Below are positions 52,020 to 62,100 of a stretch of 64,000 nt of DNA, one piece after another (position 1 is the first letter of the stretch; every line of letters begins with the position of its first letter). The notes below the pieces were generated by a model, which saw only the letters and a program-made list of their open reading frames with translations, ran no database searches and had not been told where the DNA came from. Made by a program: the position numbers and the translations under genes. Origin of the DNA: Allorhizobium borbori (GTDB lineage: Bacteria; Pseudomonadota; Alphaproteobacteria; Rhizobiales; Rhizobiaceae); contig NZ_JACIDU010000005.1 in assembly GCF_014196535.1 (NCBI RefSeq), forward strand, positions 142,225-206,224, written 5' to 3'.

Positions 52020-52511
52020 TCAGCACCATGGTTCTCTCCGGCCGCTCCACGTCCGGGCGAGACCTTCCGAGACCAGAATATCGCCGAGACTGCGACCGTC
52101 ACGAACCAGCACGCGAAGCTTGCGCCCATACCGGTCTGTGTCACGTCCCGGCCATCCTCTGAGTTCGAAAGGTCCCCCGTTGATGAGTTCAAGCATTCTG
52201 GCCGTGGCGCGGTTGCCAAGGGCGAGCTCCGATGAGCATCTCGGTTCGCTCACCTCGGGCGTGTCGATATCCGCGATACGGATCTTCTGGCCATCCAGCC
52301 AGATTGTATCTCCGTCAACGACGCATGCCTGGCGCGTTCCGGTGGCACAATTTTGGAAGGCCACGCTTACCTTCGACCTGGTGTCGGTCGCGTAAGCCTT
52401 TCCAGCAATCGCAACGTGGACAACTGATGGCAGTGCGACCATCGCCATGAGGACCAATTTCATGAAGTCAGGCATTCGCATATGAGCCAGAATGTCTGCC
52501 TTGTCTTTCAT
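52020..52511 (-). CDS. exported staphylococcal-nuclease-like (thermonuclease) protein
   Basis: A 163-residue protein with a signal peptide (MKLVLMAMVALPSVVHVAIA then GKAYA) and an SNase-type OB fold. VVDGDTIWLDGQKIRIADID holds the Ca-binding Asp, TPEVS follows, and WPGRDTDRYGRKLRVLVRDG holds a second acidic/Arg cluster. It would degrade DNA or RNA outside the cytoplasm. Such nucleases are frequent on conjugative elements of this group. The start follows GAGGAACAGGC. Confidence 0.85.
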   Translation of the reverse strand: MKDKADILAHMRMPDFMKLVLMAMVALPSVVHVAIAGKAYATDTRSKVSVAFQNCATGTRQACVVDGDTIWLDGQKIRIADIDTPEVSEPRCSSELALGNRATARMLELINGGPFELRGWPGRDTDRYGRKLRVLVRDGRSLGDILVSEGLARTWSGRREPWC

Positions 52512-52540
52512 GCCTGTTCCTCAAATTCCGGCGTCATCTA

Positions 52541-52807
52541 TCAGGTATCGGCGCATGATTGACGGACAGTTGCTGCATAGCCGCGGCGCCGCTTCTGCCG
52601 GAGGAGATCGAGGAACAGGGCCACTGCCTCTTGCTCCGTTTTAAAATGATGGCTCATTGACTGGCCTTTCGTTCCGATACGTCCCCAACGCCGCATCAGG
52701 CAAGCTTCTCCAAACAGGTTAGGCTCGATGGCCATCGCATAGAAACGGGCCATGTTTTTCGTGGAGTCCGTTCTCTCGACATAGAGGTGGTAGGGTTGAG
52801 TGACCAT
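52541..52807 (-). CDS. WGR-domain protein
   Basis: Eighty-eight residues that are almost entirely one WGR domain: PYHLYVERTDSTKNMARFYA, then CLMRRWGRIGTKGQSMSHHF and FLDLLRQKRRRGY. WGR domains bind nucleic-acid ends in larger proteins such as PARPs. Stand-alone plasmid versions have no known role. It lies 29 bases before the nuclease gene on the same strand, so the two may form an operon. Confidence 0.85.
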   Translation of the reverse strand: MVTQPYHLYVERTDSTKNMARFYAMAIEPNLFGEACLMRRWGRIGTKGQSMSHHFKTEQEAVALFLDLLRQKRRRGYAATVRQSCADT

Positions 52808-53197
52808 ACCGACATGATCGTGTTTTCAGGATTCGCCGTCCAACGAGAGTTGTGAATCGTTCGGGCGTGATCGATTCAAATTCGTGATGTGGAGAAGCTA
52901 GCGAGTTTGGGCGGTCCGCCTTCGGCGTACGGCTCTATTCGCCGAAGCGAACGAAGCCCGCGAGCGGTCTTCGCCCAGTCGGGTTACGATCCTCCCGCAA
53001 ACGGTGAGATCGGCTGCTTTGCGCGTCCGAAAGCGGATGTCTCATTTGGCGATGAGCAACATCGTCGGATCTGGCGTACATGCATCCAGTCGCGAGGTTC
53101 TCTCTTAGGTCGTCACCGCTCCCCATCGCTAACTCGCGCTTGTCCTGTCAGAATGCTTGTGAAAGAGAACCCGACGAACCAACTACGAGAGAAGCAA
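52808..53197. other. 390-base leader region without a recognisable gene
   Basis: Divergent spacer between the WGR gene and the 53198 gene. A plus-strand frame open from 52889 runs into the next gene but has no ribosome site or family pattern upstream of 53153. Confidence 0.5.
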
Positions 53198-53419
53198 ATG
53201 GAAGACGCTATCCAAATCGACACCCGTGGCGACTTTGGCCTCTGGGCGATCGAGGTGGCCAAGCAGATCGTTGCTGATCAGGGTTTCGAACTTGCGCGTG
53301 CTGCTCGTGACGGCTCTGAGGAAGATGTCCGCGTGGCTGGCAACGATCTTGGCCAAGCCATCACCAACGCGATGATGGAGGTGTTCGACGGACTGACTGA
53401 CGCGGTCTCTGAAGAGTAG
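53198..53419 (+). CDS. 73-residue acidic hypothetical protein
   Basis: It begins MEDAIQIDTRGDFGLWAIEV and contains VAGNDLGQAITNAMMEVFDG. It is acidic, helical and without signal or membrane span. The ribosome site is weak (AGAGAAGCAA). An ATG at 53153 would add 15 residues. I do not recognise it. The following 250 bases to 53672 hold no gene I can support. Confidence 0.55.
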   Translation: MEDAIQIDTRGDFGLWAIEVAKQIVADQGFELARAARDGSEEDVRVAGNDLGQAITNAMMEVFDGLTDAVSEE

Positions 53420-53672
53420 ATGGCTTTCTTAAGCGGAATGCCTCGGTCGGGGGCAGTCGGTCCCGGCTTCCGCTGACGCGGCGCCATGCTAAGCCTCCTA
53501 CGGCTGCCCGATATCCGACCGAAGCATGACGAGAATTCCCGAAATCACGCCCTACCGGTCGTCGCTTCTCTAATCGGCGGGCTGAGGTCAAGCTCTATCC
53601 CGTCTATCCGTTAGCCAAGAAAGCAAGGGTTCGTCCGCAGTCGGCCCGAAGCGGTCATCTTCACCAGAGAGA

Positions 53673-54080
53673 CTACTGATGCATCTTCGCGCCTTTCGTA
53701 ATTTTATCGACAGTCTTTTTATCTGCGCGCAATGCGACCCCGACAAGTTTGGCGTCGTCTGGTGAGAATTGTGAAAAAACCTCTCTGTTGGCGACATCAT
53801 GGCCAGTCGCAAACATCTCTTCGATATAGGCTGAGACAGTTACCTCACGTTCCAAAGCTCGTTTGTGAATGGTGCGGAGCTGCTCTTGATCAGACGAGAG
53901 CACGACCACCGGTTGGACGGACATCGGATTGTAGACATTACCCGCTCTATCCCGATATATTTCGCCAATAATCGTCGGTGATTGGGCAATGATACCGCTC
54001 ATCAGAAAGGCGGTAACGTTCAGCTTCTGCCAGGTGGCGAGGTCATCGCGCAAAACGATTGCGATCTTGGTGTCAAACAT
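53673..54080 (-). CDS. DUF2000 family protein
   Basis: A 135-residue soluble protein: MFDTKIAIVLRDDLATWQKL, LNVTAFLMSGIIAQSPTIIG and VYNPMSVQPVVVLSS are diagnostic for DUF2000. The fold resembles peptidyl-tRNA hydrolase-like proteins, but no activity is established. It is divergent from an AraC-type regulator whose start codon overlaps its own, a common pairing of a regulator and its target. Confidence 0.85.
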   Translation of the reverse strand: MFDTKIAIVLRDDLATWQKLNVTAFLMSGIIAQSPTIIGEIYRDRAGNVYNPMSVQPVVVLSSDQEQLRTIHKRALEREVTVSAYIEEMFATGHDVANREVFSQFSPDDAKLVGVALRADKKTVDKITKGAKMHQ

Positions 54081-54993
54081 GTTTGGAAACTCCAGTCAGG
54101 GATTTGAGAAAAGCGAACCATTATCGCCAGAGCTTACCTTCGGTATTGAACGTTTGTGCAAAGGCGAGTTCCAGAACGGTCTGCGGGTAACCAGTGACGG
54201 AGGTGGCATCGAGCGGATCGAAGCGCGTTTTCGCGGCAACGGGTTTTCACCGCATCGACATGACACCTATGCATTAGGTCTGACCCTCCATGGCGTGCAG
54301 ACGTTTCGTTATCGCGGCGCTGATCGCTTCAGTAGCCCTGGCAAGGTTATTGTTCTGCACCCCGATGAAGTCCACGATGGCGCTGCCGGGACGGCAGATG
54401 GCTTAATTTATCGAATGGTCTATCTGCCGCCGGAATTAATCGGTTCTGTTCACGCGCATACTAGATCACTTCCATTCGTTCCCGATCCGGTCGTTACGAA
54501 TGAGGACCTATGGCACGCGCTGGCCACCATTCTGTATGATCTCGACCACGGACCGGACGAGCTGGCTTTGGATGATGCCATCGCACGGATTTCAGTGATT
54601 CTCTCGATTGAGGCCGGAGCACCTGCTAAGCCCGTGACGAAGATTGCCCGGATCGCTATTCTCCGGGCACGTGACTACCTTACAAGTCATAGCGATGAAA
54701 CCATCCGTTCGGAAACCCTAGAGGCACTGACAGGGCTTGATCGCTATTCTCTGGCGCGGCAGTTTCGTCTTTTGCTTGGCACGAGCCCTCACCGCTACGT
54801 TATGATGCGCCGCCTAGACCGCGCAAAACTGTTAATGGAAGCTGGTGTCGGTTTGGCACGAGTAGCTGCAGAATGCCAGTTCTCAGACCAAGCACATCTT
54901 ACACGCCAATTTCGCAGCGCCTTCGGGATGACACCCGGCAGGTGGCTTGCGATGCGCGCCGACCGGCACATTCGATTATCAAACCCGGCTTAG
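54079..54993 (+). CDS. AraC-family transcription regulator
   Basis: A 304-residue regulator. An N-terminal cupin sensor (GFSPHRHDTYALGLTLHGVQ, then KVIVLHPDEVHDGAAG) precedes two helix-turn-helix motifs (TLEALTGLDRYSLARQFRLL and GLARVAAECQFSDQAHLTRQ) and the family end FGMTPGRWLA. The ATG at 54079 overlaps the start codon of DUF2000 on the other strand. A downstream in-frame TTG is an alternative. With no spacer between the genes, its promoter must lie inside DUF2000. Divergent layout suggests it controls that gene. Confidence 0.88.
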   Translation: MFGNSSQGFEKSEPLSPELTFGIERLCKGEFQNGLRVTSDGGGIERIEARFRGNGFSPHRHDTYALGLTLHGVQTFRYRGADRFSSPGKVIVLHPDEVHDGAAGTADGLIYRMVYLPPELIGSVHAHTRSLPFVPDPVVTNEDLWHALATILYDLDHGPDELALDDAIARISVILSIEAGAPAKPVTKIARIAILRARDYLTSHSDETIRSETLEALTGLDRYSLARQFRLLLGTSPHRYVMMRRLDRAKLLMEAGVGLARVAAECQFSDQAHLTRQFRSAFGMTPGRWLAMRADRHIRLSNPA

Positions 54994-55299
54994 CAGCAAG
55001 GTCCGCTAATGGCGCTTTCCAGCCGAAAGCGTTGCTCTACAGGAGCAGGTGTTATCTGCGTCCGGCTGATGCAGCTTTCAACGTCTTTTCGTGGCCCGCG
55101 CTTCTCTCCGGGATCGGCATTCAGCCCTCCCATGATGGGTTCCAGTAGATGAAGTGGTCCAATCTATGCTGCATCCTGATGACGGATCATCGGTATAAGC
55201 GACGCCGCGAACTCACATCACCATCGTCCGCGAAGGACGTTTTCCGCTGCTACACGGAACCTTGGATTCGAATGTCTCTCTCGCCTCTATAGCCGATCG
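54994..55299. other. 306-base stretch without a recognisable gene
   Basis: DNA between the AraC gene and the IS110 transposase. It should include the downstream end of the IS110 element. No coding frame or clear repeat stands out. Confidence 0.45.
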
Positions 55300-56346
55300 T
55301 CATGCCGCGACCGTTGAGACACTGTCCTCCCTTGTCCAGCGGAACTCGGTGCCATCCACCCACATGCGATGCATGACAACGGCGAGGCGGCGGGCCAGTG
55401 CGACCTTGGCTTTCTTGCTGCCATGGCGCTTGGCGATGTTCATGGCCCATGCCTTCAGCCAGCACCATTTCACCACGCGCGTCATCATCGACTGGGCGGC
55501 CTCATAGAGCAGTCGCCGCATCATGGCGTCCCCGCGTAGAGAGACATGGCCAACCCGGCTCATTTCGCCGGACTGTTTCAGGACAGGGGTGAGGCCCAAT
55601 ATCGCTCCGACTGATCGCGAATGACGAAACCTGCTGGGAATATCGATCGTCGAGACATAAGCGAGCGAGACGATCGGCCCAACGCCAGGCACCGTCATTA
55701 GCCGCCTGCAAACGTCGTCCTGTTTCGCCTCGGCCAGAACCCTCTTCTCCAGTTTGGCAAGACCTTCTCGCAACTTGCGCCGTCCGGCGAGCAATGGCTC
55801 CATGATTTCCGCTAGCTCAGTGTCGTGTTCGACAAGTTCGAGTATCCTTCTCTCGAACGTGCCGCCAGAGACATGGCCGACCTTCAGTCCGAAGTTGCGC
55901 AGGAGCCCGCGCATTTCGTTCTCCAGGTCGATCGCCTTCTCCTGCAGCAACGATCGGGCCGTCAGCAAGGCGCGACGCTTCTGGCTGGTAAGCGTCTTCA
56001 CATGCACGTCCTTGAACAGGCCGACCCGCATCATGTGGGCGATGCCGCGTGCATCGTTCCTGTCGCTCTTGTTCTGTTGCAGGGCATCCAGGAAAGCTTT
56101 GGTGTGCCGCGTCTCGATGCAGAAGATGGGCAAGCCCGCTCCTGCCAGCCCTTCAAACAGCCATTGGGACAAGGGGCCCGCCTCAACGCCTACCCTTTCC
56201 AAGCTAAAAGAGGGATCGCTGAGGATCGCGACAAGGTCCTCCGGGTGAGATGCCACCTTCCGTTCGCGGCATACTTTCCCGCTTTCATCTACGATACAGA
56301 TGCTCGTTTCTTTGACCGAGACATCGAGGCCGGCATAATGTTTCAT
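55300..56346 (-). CDS. IS110-family transposase (DEDD recombinase)
   Basis: A 348-residue recombinase starting at the ATG at 56346 after GCAGAGGAGCGCAGCC. The RuvC-like domain has HYAGLDVSVKETSICIV, VGVEAGPLSQWLFEGL and QQNKSDRNDARGIAHM (DEDD residues). The C-terminal Tnp-20 domain reads TVPGVGPIVSLAYVSTID and SRVGHVSLRGDAMMRRLLYE with the conserved Ser. IS110 elements carry a non-coding end that makes a guide (bridge) RNA. The roughly 140 bases upstream (56347-56488) are a candidate. Element ends are not recognisable because IS110 lacks terminal inverted repeats. Confidence 0.9.
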   Translation of the reverse strand: MKHYAGLDVSVKETSICIVDESGKVCRERKVASHPEDLVAILSDPSFSLERVGVEAGPLSQWLFEGLAGAGLPIFCIETRHTKAFLDALQQNKSDRNDARGIAHMMRVGLFKDVHVKTLTSQKRRALLTARSLLQEKAIDLENEMRGLLRNFGLKVGHVSGGTFERRILELVEHDTELAEIMEPLLAGRRKLREGLAKLEKRVLAEAKQDDVCRRLMTVPGVGPIVSLAYVSTIDIPSRFRHSRSVGAILGLTPVLKQSGEMSRVGHVSLRGDAMMRRLLYEAAQSMMTRVVKWCWLKAWAMNIAKRHGSKKAKVALARRLAVVMHRMWVDGTEFRWTREDSVSTVAA

Positions 56347-56488
56347 GGCTGCGCTCCTCTGCATGATGGTTGTGCCTGTTCCGACAGGCGACTGTATCAT
56401 CGGCAGTGCGGTGCAGCCCCTGGCTCCCTACGGATGGGATGGGGCACGAAGCCGATTAGCCCATCTATGCTGATTTCTCCGATGCTCT

Positions 56489-58423
56489 TCATTCTGTATG
56501 TGCAGGCGCGTCGCGCCGCAGAAACCTGCTTCGCTCCACGCAAGCGGTCATATCTTTCCGCCGGAACCAGATGGCGCGGCCGCATCGCAGCGGTGCGTTG
56601 CCGGCCGTGAACACGATCTGCTCATCCGCCCTCATGCGCAGCACTTCGTGTGGCTGGATAAGCGGCCGGGCTGCCAGCTGTTTCGACCGGGTCCGCGACG
56701 ACCCGCGCGACTGGAAGCTTCGGCTGACCTGATCGATCTCGACCGTCGTCATGCCGCAGCGACGAGAGATATAGTCGGCGGTTTCCGGATCGTTGATGGC
56801 GGCAAAGCTGATCCAGCTTGCGCTCTCGAACCACTTGCTGGAGGCGTCGCGCCCACCATAGGTTTCCCGCAACTGGCCGATCGACTGATAGATCATCGTC
56901 AGCGTGATCCCATACTTGCGACCGGCGTCACGCGCTGTCTCCAGGATGCGCATGTAGCCGAGACGGGCGACCTCATCGAGTAGGAAGAGGGCGCGCCCTT
57001 CCATTGCGCCATCCCGATTGTAGATCGCGTTTAGAAACGAACCGATCACGACGCGCGCCAACCCACTATGGGTCTCTAGCGTCTTCAGGTCGATGTTGAT
57101 GAACACGTCGGTCTTTCCCGACGCGATGTCCTCAGTGCGAAAAGTCGAACCTGAGACCAGCGCCGCATAGTTCTGATATGACAGCCAGTGGGTCTCCTTG
57201 ATGGCATTCGCATAGACACCGGAAAAGGTTTCCGGCGTCATGTTGACGAATGCGGCGACGTTCTCTTTCACGAAGTCCGATCCCGAATTGTCGTAGATAT
57301 CCTGCAGACGCTGTCGCAGTTTCGGCTCGGGTTCGGACAGGTTTTCGCGGACCTGACGGAGCGTCTGCTTTTCCTTCGGTGTATGTCCGGACAGGCAGAC
57401 ATCAGCGATGATCGCTGTCAGGAGCTGAAGGCCGGAAGCGCGGAAGAAGTCGTCGCGGACACCGCTTGCGCGACCGCTGTCACTCATGATCCATGAGGCG
57501 ACCGAGGCGATATCCTCCTCCTTCGTGCCGCCATATTGGCCGACCCAGTCAAGGGCGTTGAAGCCCGTTGCGGGTTTGCGCGGATCGAGAATCCTGACAC
57601 GCCGGCCCGCGCCTTCACGATGTTTCGAGACCATGGGCGCGACCTCGTTGGAGGGATCGAGCACGATGAGGGATCCGCCCCACTTCAACGCCGTAGGGAT
57701 CGTTACCGAGGTCGTTTTGTAACCGCCCGATCCCGCAAAGACGATGCCATGCGAGGAACCGAACGATCCGTCGAAGCAGAGCAACGGGGATTTGCCGCCG
57801 GCGCCCCAGGTCTCGTTGTTATCGGCACGGAACGAGACGGCGGCGACACCGTCTCGGTCGACGCGATACCGCTCGCCGATCACGATGCCGCCCGCGTCCG
57901 AGAAGAGCTTCTCCGCTTCGGCAAGTTTCATCCAGTCGGCCTCGCCGTGCAGGGCACGCTTGCCGATGATCCGTTTTGGTGTTGCCCGGGCGAAGGCGGC
58001 GTTACCGACCATCGCCACGCGCATTGCGAAGAAGCCGGACATCAACGCAGCGGCCGCGCCAATCATTGTCGAAGGATCGAGATAGGAAAGCGCGGATTTT
58101 CCCGCCGGCACCTGGGACGATAGTGCTGCAAGCCGGATGCCCTCTCGCAGGCAAGCCGTCAGGATGACGGCCGCGTTTCCGATAGCAGCCCCAGCCCCTG
58201 CAGAACGGATGCGCGCCGATCCGGCTGTTGCAAATAACAAAATCAGGCCGAGCCCAGCCGCCGCCATGTAGGGTGCCGCTACCCCAGCCCGTCCCAACGC
58301 GAGCTTTGCCGCCTCGGTCTTTCCGAACGCGGAAAGCCATGTCTCCATCCCCGTCATCGCGCGCACCGTGGCTACCATCATGACTGCGGGCAGAATGACA
58401 AGAATGATCCTATTCGCCTTCAT
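56489..58423 (-). CDS. traG: Ti-type conjugal transfer coupling protein TraG
   Basis: A 644-residue VirD4-family ATPase that links the relaxosome to the secretion channel. N-terminal membrane spans cover residues 1-150. The Walker A-like segment is [20 protein letters not shown] and Walker B is [14 protein letters not shown], followed by [18 protein letters not shown]. The length and the [20 protein letters not shown] segment match rhizobial TraG. The start follows GGAGGCGTTCGGCG and overlaps the traD end by 14 bases. An IS110 element sits 142 bases after its stop. Confidence 0.95.
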   Translation of the reverse strand: MKANRIILVILPAVMMVATVRAMTGMETWLSAFGKTEAAKLALGRAGVAAPYMAAAGLGLILLFATAGSARIRSAGAGAAIGNAAVILTACLREGIRLAALSSQVPAGKSALSYLDPSTMIGAAAALMSGFFAMRVAMVGNAAFARATPKRIIGKRALHGEADWMKLAEAEKLFSDAGGIVIGERYRVDRDGVAAVSFRADNNETWGAGGKSPLLCFDGSFGSSHGIVFAGSGGYKTTSVTIPTALKWGGSLIVLDPSNEVAPMVSKHREGAGRRVRILDPRKPATGFNALDWVGQYGGTKEEDIASVASWIMSDSGRASGVRDDFFRASGLQLLTAIIADVCLSGHTPKEKQTLRQVRENLSEPEPKLRQRLQDIYDNSGSDFVKENVAAFVNMTPETFSGVYANAIKETHWLSYQNYAALVSGSTFRTEDIASGKTDVFINIDLKTLETHSGLARVVIGSFLNAIYNRDGAMEGRALFLLDEVARLGYMRILETARDAGRKYGITLTMIYQSIGQLRETYGGRDASSKWFESASWISFAAINDPETADYISRRCGMTTVEIDQVSRSFQSRGSSRTRSKQLAARPLIQPHEVLRMRADEQIVFTAGNAPLRCGRAIWFRRKDMTACVERSRFLRRDAPAHTE

Positions 58424-58625
58424 CGCCGAACGCCTCCGCCCCGATCGCTGTCAGTCGGGATCGCTCGCTATCGTCGGACTTCAGCCGCATCTGCAGGTCG
58501 ATCAGGGCACCGAGCAGAAGCGCTCGCTTCTCGAAGCGAAGGCCGGCTTTGACGATCAGGCCGCCAAGCTCGATCTTGTCGCGCGTGTCCTTCTTCCGGG
58601 CATCGGACGATATGGTCTTACTCAT
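58410..58625 (-). CDS. traD: conjugal transfer protein TraD
   Basis: Seventy-one residues: [20 protein letters not shown] then [20 protein letters not shown]. This is the small TraD of Ti-type transfer systems, placed between traC and traG as always. It is thought to assist DNA processing at oriT, with details unknown. Its start lies 4 bases after the traC stop, with the GAGG site inside traC. Confidence 0.9.
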   Translation of the reverse strand: MSKTISSDARKKDTRDKIELGGLIVKAGLRFEKRALLLGALIDLQMRLKSDDSERSRLTAIGAEAFGDEGE

Positions 58626-58629
58626 GCGC

Positions 58630-58926
58630 TCAAGCCTCAGGAGTGCCGCCCGAAGCCGCGCCAGACGCGAGCGCTTCGGACTGCCCGCTGCTCGTGCTGC
58701 TCTCCCCTGCCCCTTTCCGTCCGCTCGTGCCGACCTTGCCTCCGCGAAAGCGTTTCGCCAGTTCCTCGAACGCTGCCTGGAGCTCGGTCTCCTCGATTTC
58801 GATTTCGCCAAGGCCTGCCCGCAGTGCGACGCGACCGATACGCTCTGCCTCTTTTGTTTCCGCGTGCTTGAGCTGCTCCTGGAGCTTGGCGATTTCTTCG
58901 CGGATCTTGGAGGATGGTTTCTTCAT
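58630..58926 (-). CDS. traC: conjugal transfer protein TraC
   Basis: Ninety-eight residues. A helical N-terminus ([20 protein letters not shown]) continues [20 protein letters not shown], then a Ser/Gly/Ala-rich tail. It matches the TraC oriT-binding accessory protein of Ti-type plasmids. It is transcribed away from oriT together with traD and traG, and divergently from traA. Confidence 0.9.
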   Translation of the reverse strand: MKKPSSKIREEIAKLQEQLKHAETKEAERIGRVALRAGLGEIEIEETELQAAFEELAKRFRGGKVGTSGRKGAGESSTSSGQSEALASGAASGGTPEA

Positions 58927-59054
58927 CTCTGGATTGTCCTCTGATGCTGCTTTTCGTGGTTGACGCAGCCAGAGTCGTTCAGATCGGCGTGCCGATCTAC
59001 TAACAGAAATGCGAGTAGGCGGAGCCTACGCTTTTGAGCATCATCCCGACCGTT

Positions 59055-59105
59055 CGAAGGGCGGATCCGAAGGGCGCAATTATACGTCGCTGATGCGACG
59101 CTCTG
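59055..59105. other. origin of transfer (oriT), Ti-plasmid type
   Basis: In the traC-traA gap, AAGGGCGCAATTATACGTCG (59070-59088) continues into a perfect inverted repeat CGTCGC-tgat-GCGACG (59084-59099). From memory this closely matches the nick region of the pTiC58 oriT, which is related to that of RSF1010. TraA would nick here. The whole 58927-59181 spacer also holds the divergent promoters; no tra-box dyad was recognised. Confidence 0.85.
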
Positions 59106-59181
59106 CTTTTGCCCCCTGCCGGAGGCCTTTCGCTCCTCACGAACACGTTGATTTTGTTCGATCCAAGGAGCGTTTTCTGCA

Positions 59182-62100
59182 ATGGCCGTCCCGCATTTTT
59201 CAGTCAGCATCGTCGCCCGCGGCTCCGGCCGAAGCGCCGTGCTGTCGGCGGCCTACCGGCATTGCGCCAAGATGGACTATGAGCGGGAAGCAAGGACGAT
59301 CGACTACACCCGCAAGCAGGGCCTGTTGCATGAGGAGTTTGTCATCCCCACGAATGCCCCTGAATGGCTGCAATCATTGATTGCCGATCGATCCGTCTCG
59401 GGAGCCTCGGAAGCCTTCTGGAACAAGGTCGAGGAGTTCGAGAAGCGATCGGATGCGCAGCTCGCCAAGGATGTCACCATCGCCCTGCCGATAGAGCTTT
59501 CAGCCGAGCAGAACATCGATCTCGTTCAGGAATTCGTTGCCAGGCACATCACAGTCCAAGGCATGGTTGCCGACTGGGTTTTCCATGACGCGCCGGGCAA
59601 TCCGCATATCCATTTGATGACGACGTTGCGACCGCTGACCGAGGTCGGTTTCGGTTCGAAAAAGGTGGCCGTCACGGGACCGGACGGCAAAGCGCTGCGA
59701 AACGATAGCGGCAAGATCGTCTACGAGCTTTGGGCCGGTGGCCTAGAAAACTTCAATGCGTTTCGTGACGGCTGGTTCGCCTGCCAGAACCGGCACCTGG
59801 CGCTTGCCGGCCTGGACATCAGGATCGATGGCCGGTCCTTTGAGAAGCAGGGAATTGAGCTGACGCCCACCATCCATCTTGGTGTTGGCACGAAGGCGAT
59901 CGAGCGGAAGGCGGTCGGTGCGGAAGAGAAGGCTGCGCTCGAACGGCTGGAGCTGCAGGAAGAGCGGCGAGCCGAGAATGCCCGCCGGATTCAGCGTAGT
60001 CCGGAGATCGTGCTGGACCTAATCACGCGGGAGAAGAGCGTGTTCGACGAACGCGATGTCGCCAAGATCCTGCATCGCTATATCGATGATGCCGGTCTCT
60101 TCCAAAGTCTGATGGCGCGCATCCTGCAGAACCCCGAAACCCTCCGGCTCGATCGCGAGTGTCTGGACTTCACGACGGGTGTTCGCGCACCGGCTAAATA
60201 CACGACACGCGAACTGATCCGGCTCGAAGCCGAGATGGCGAGCAGGGCGATTTGGCTCTCGCAGCGGTCTTCGCATGGCGTCCGGCAGCCCGTGCTTGAG
60301 GCGACGTTCGCGCGTCACGAAAGGCTGTCCGACGAGCAGAAGGCTGCCATCGAACATGTAGCCGGTGATGAGCGGATTGCAGCCGTGATCGGCCGCGCGG
60401 GCGCTGGCAAGACAACGATGATGAGGGCGGCGCGCGAGGCGTGGGAAGCGGCCGGCTATCGCGTCGTCGGTGGTGCGCTTGCCGGCAAGGCGGCTGAAGG
60501 TCTGGAGAAGGAAGCGGGCATCGTCTCCCGTACCCTGTCGTCCTGGGAACTCCGCTGGAATCAGGGTCGCGGGCAGCTCGACGACAAGACGGTTTTCGTT
60601 CTGGACGAGGCTGGCATGGTGTCGTCGCGGCAAATGGCGACATTCGTCGAAGCTGTTACCAAAGCTGGCGCCAAGTTCGTGCTTGTCGGCGATCATGAGC
60701 AGCTTCAGCCGATCGAGGCGGGTGCTGCCTTCCGCGCCATTGCCGATCGCATCGGCTATGCCGAACTCGAAACCATCTATCGCCAGCGTGAGCAATGGAT
60801 GCGCGACGCTTCGCTCGATCTCGCGCGTGGCAATGTCGGCAAAGCCCTCGCAGCCTATCAGTCCAACGGCAAGATGATCGGCTCAGAGCTGAAGGCCGAT
60901 GCGGTCACCAACCTCATCTCGGACTGGAACCGCGAATACGATCCTGCCAAGTCCACATTGATCCTTGCGCACCTGCGCCGTGACGTCCGCATGCTGAATG
61001 AGCTGGCGCGCACGAAACTGATCGAGCGCGGCATCATCGAGCACGGTTCGCCGTTCAAGACCGCCGACGGTGTCAGAAGCTTTGCAGCCGGTGACCAAAT
61101 CGTCTTCCTGAAAAACGAAGGGGCAATCGGCGTCAAGAACGGCATGCTGGGCAAGGTGGTGGAAGCTGCGCCCGGTCGTATCGTCGCTGTCATCGGCGAT
61201 GGTGAGCACCTGCGCCAGGTCACCATTGAACAGCGCTTCTACAACAATGTCGATCATGGTTATGCCACCACGGTGCACAAGAGCCAGGGTGCGACCGTTG
61301 ACCGGGTCAAGGTGCTCGCGTCCCTGTCTCTCGATCGCCACCTCACCTATGTTGCGATGACACGCCACCGCGAAGATGTCGGCGTCTATTACGGCCACCG
61401 ATCCTTTACCAGGGCAGGCGGTCTGGTCGAGATTTTGTCGCGCAGGAATTCCAAGGAAACGACGCTCGATTACGCTGGCGGCAGCATCTACCGCCAGGCA
61501 CTCCGCTTTGCCGAAGCGCGCGGTCTTCACATCGTCAACGTCGCCAGAACGGTTGCGCGCGATCGTCTCGAATGGACGGTCCGGCAGAAGCAGAAGCTTG
61601 TCGATCTCGCCGGCCGGCTTGCAGCCCTCGGCGCCAGGCTCGGTTTCGCAACGTCGACGGCTAGCACCGTTCCCACTGCAGCAAAGGAGGCAAAGCCCAT
61701 GGTGGCCGGTATCACCACATTCCCGAAATCGATCGACCAAGCCGTCGAGGATAAACTCGCCGCAGACCCGGCGCTCAAGAAGCAATGGGAAGAAGTCTCG
61801 ATGCGCTTCCATCACGTCTACGCGCAGCCGGAAGTAGCATTCAAGGCAGCGAACGTCGATGCGATGCTGCGCGACCAGTCGGCCGCGGAAAAGACGATCG
61901 CCAGAATTGCCAACGAGCCAGAAACCTTCGGTGCCCTCAAGGGCAAGACGGGTCTACTCGCAAGCCGCGGCGACAAGGTCGACCGGGACCGGGCGCTTAA
62001 AAATGTGACGCCGCTCGCCGACAGCATCAGCGATTATCTCCGCCAGCGTGGCGATGCCGAGCGGCGAAATCACGCCGAGGAACTGGCGGTGCGTAGACAA

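Noticed and set aside
54873-55148. Plus-strand frame overlapping the end of the AraC gene
   Set aside because: It begins inside the AraC helix-turn-helix in another frame and shows no family pattern.
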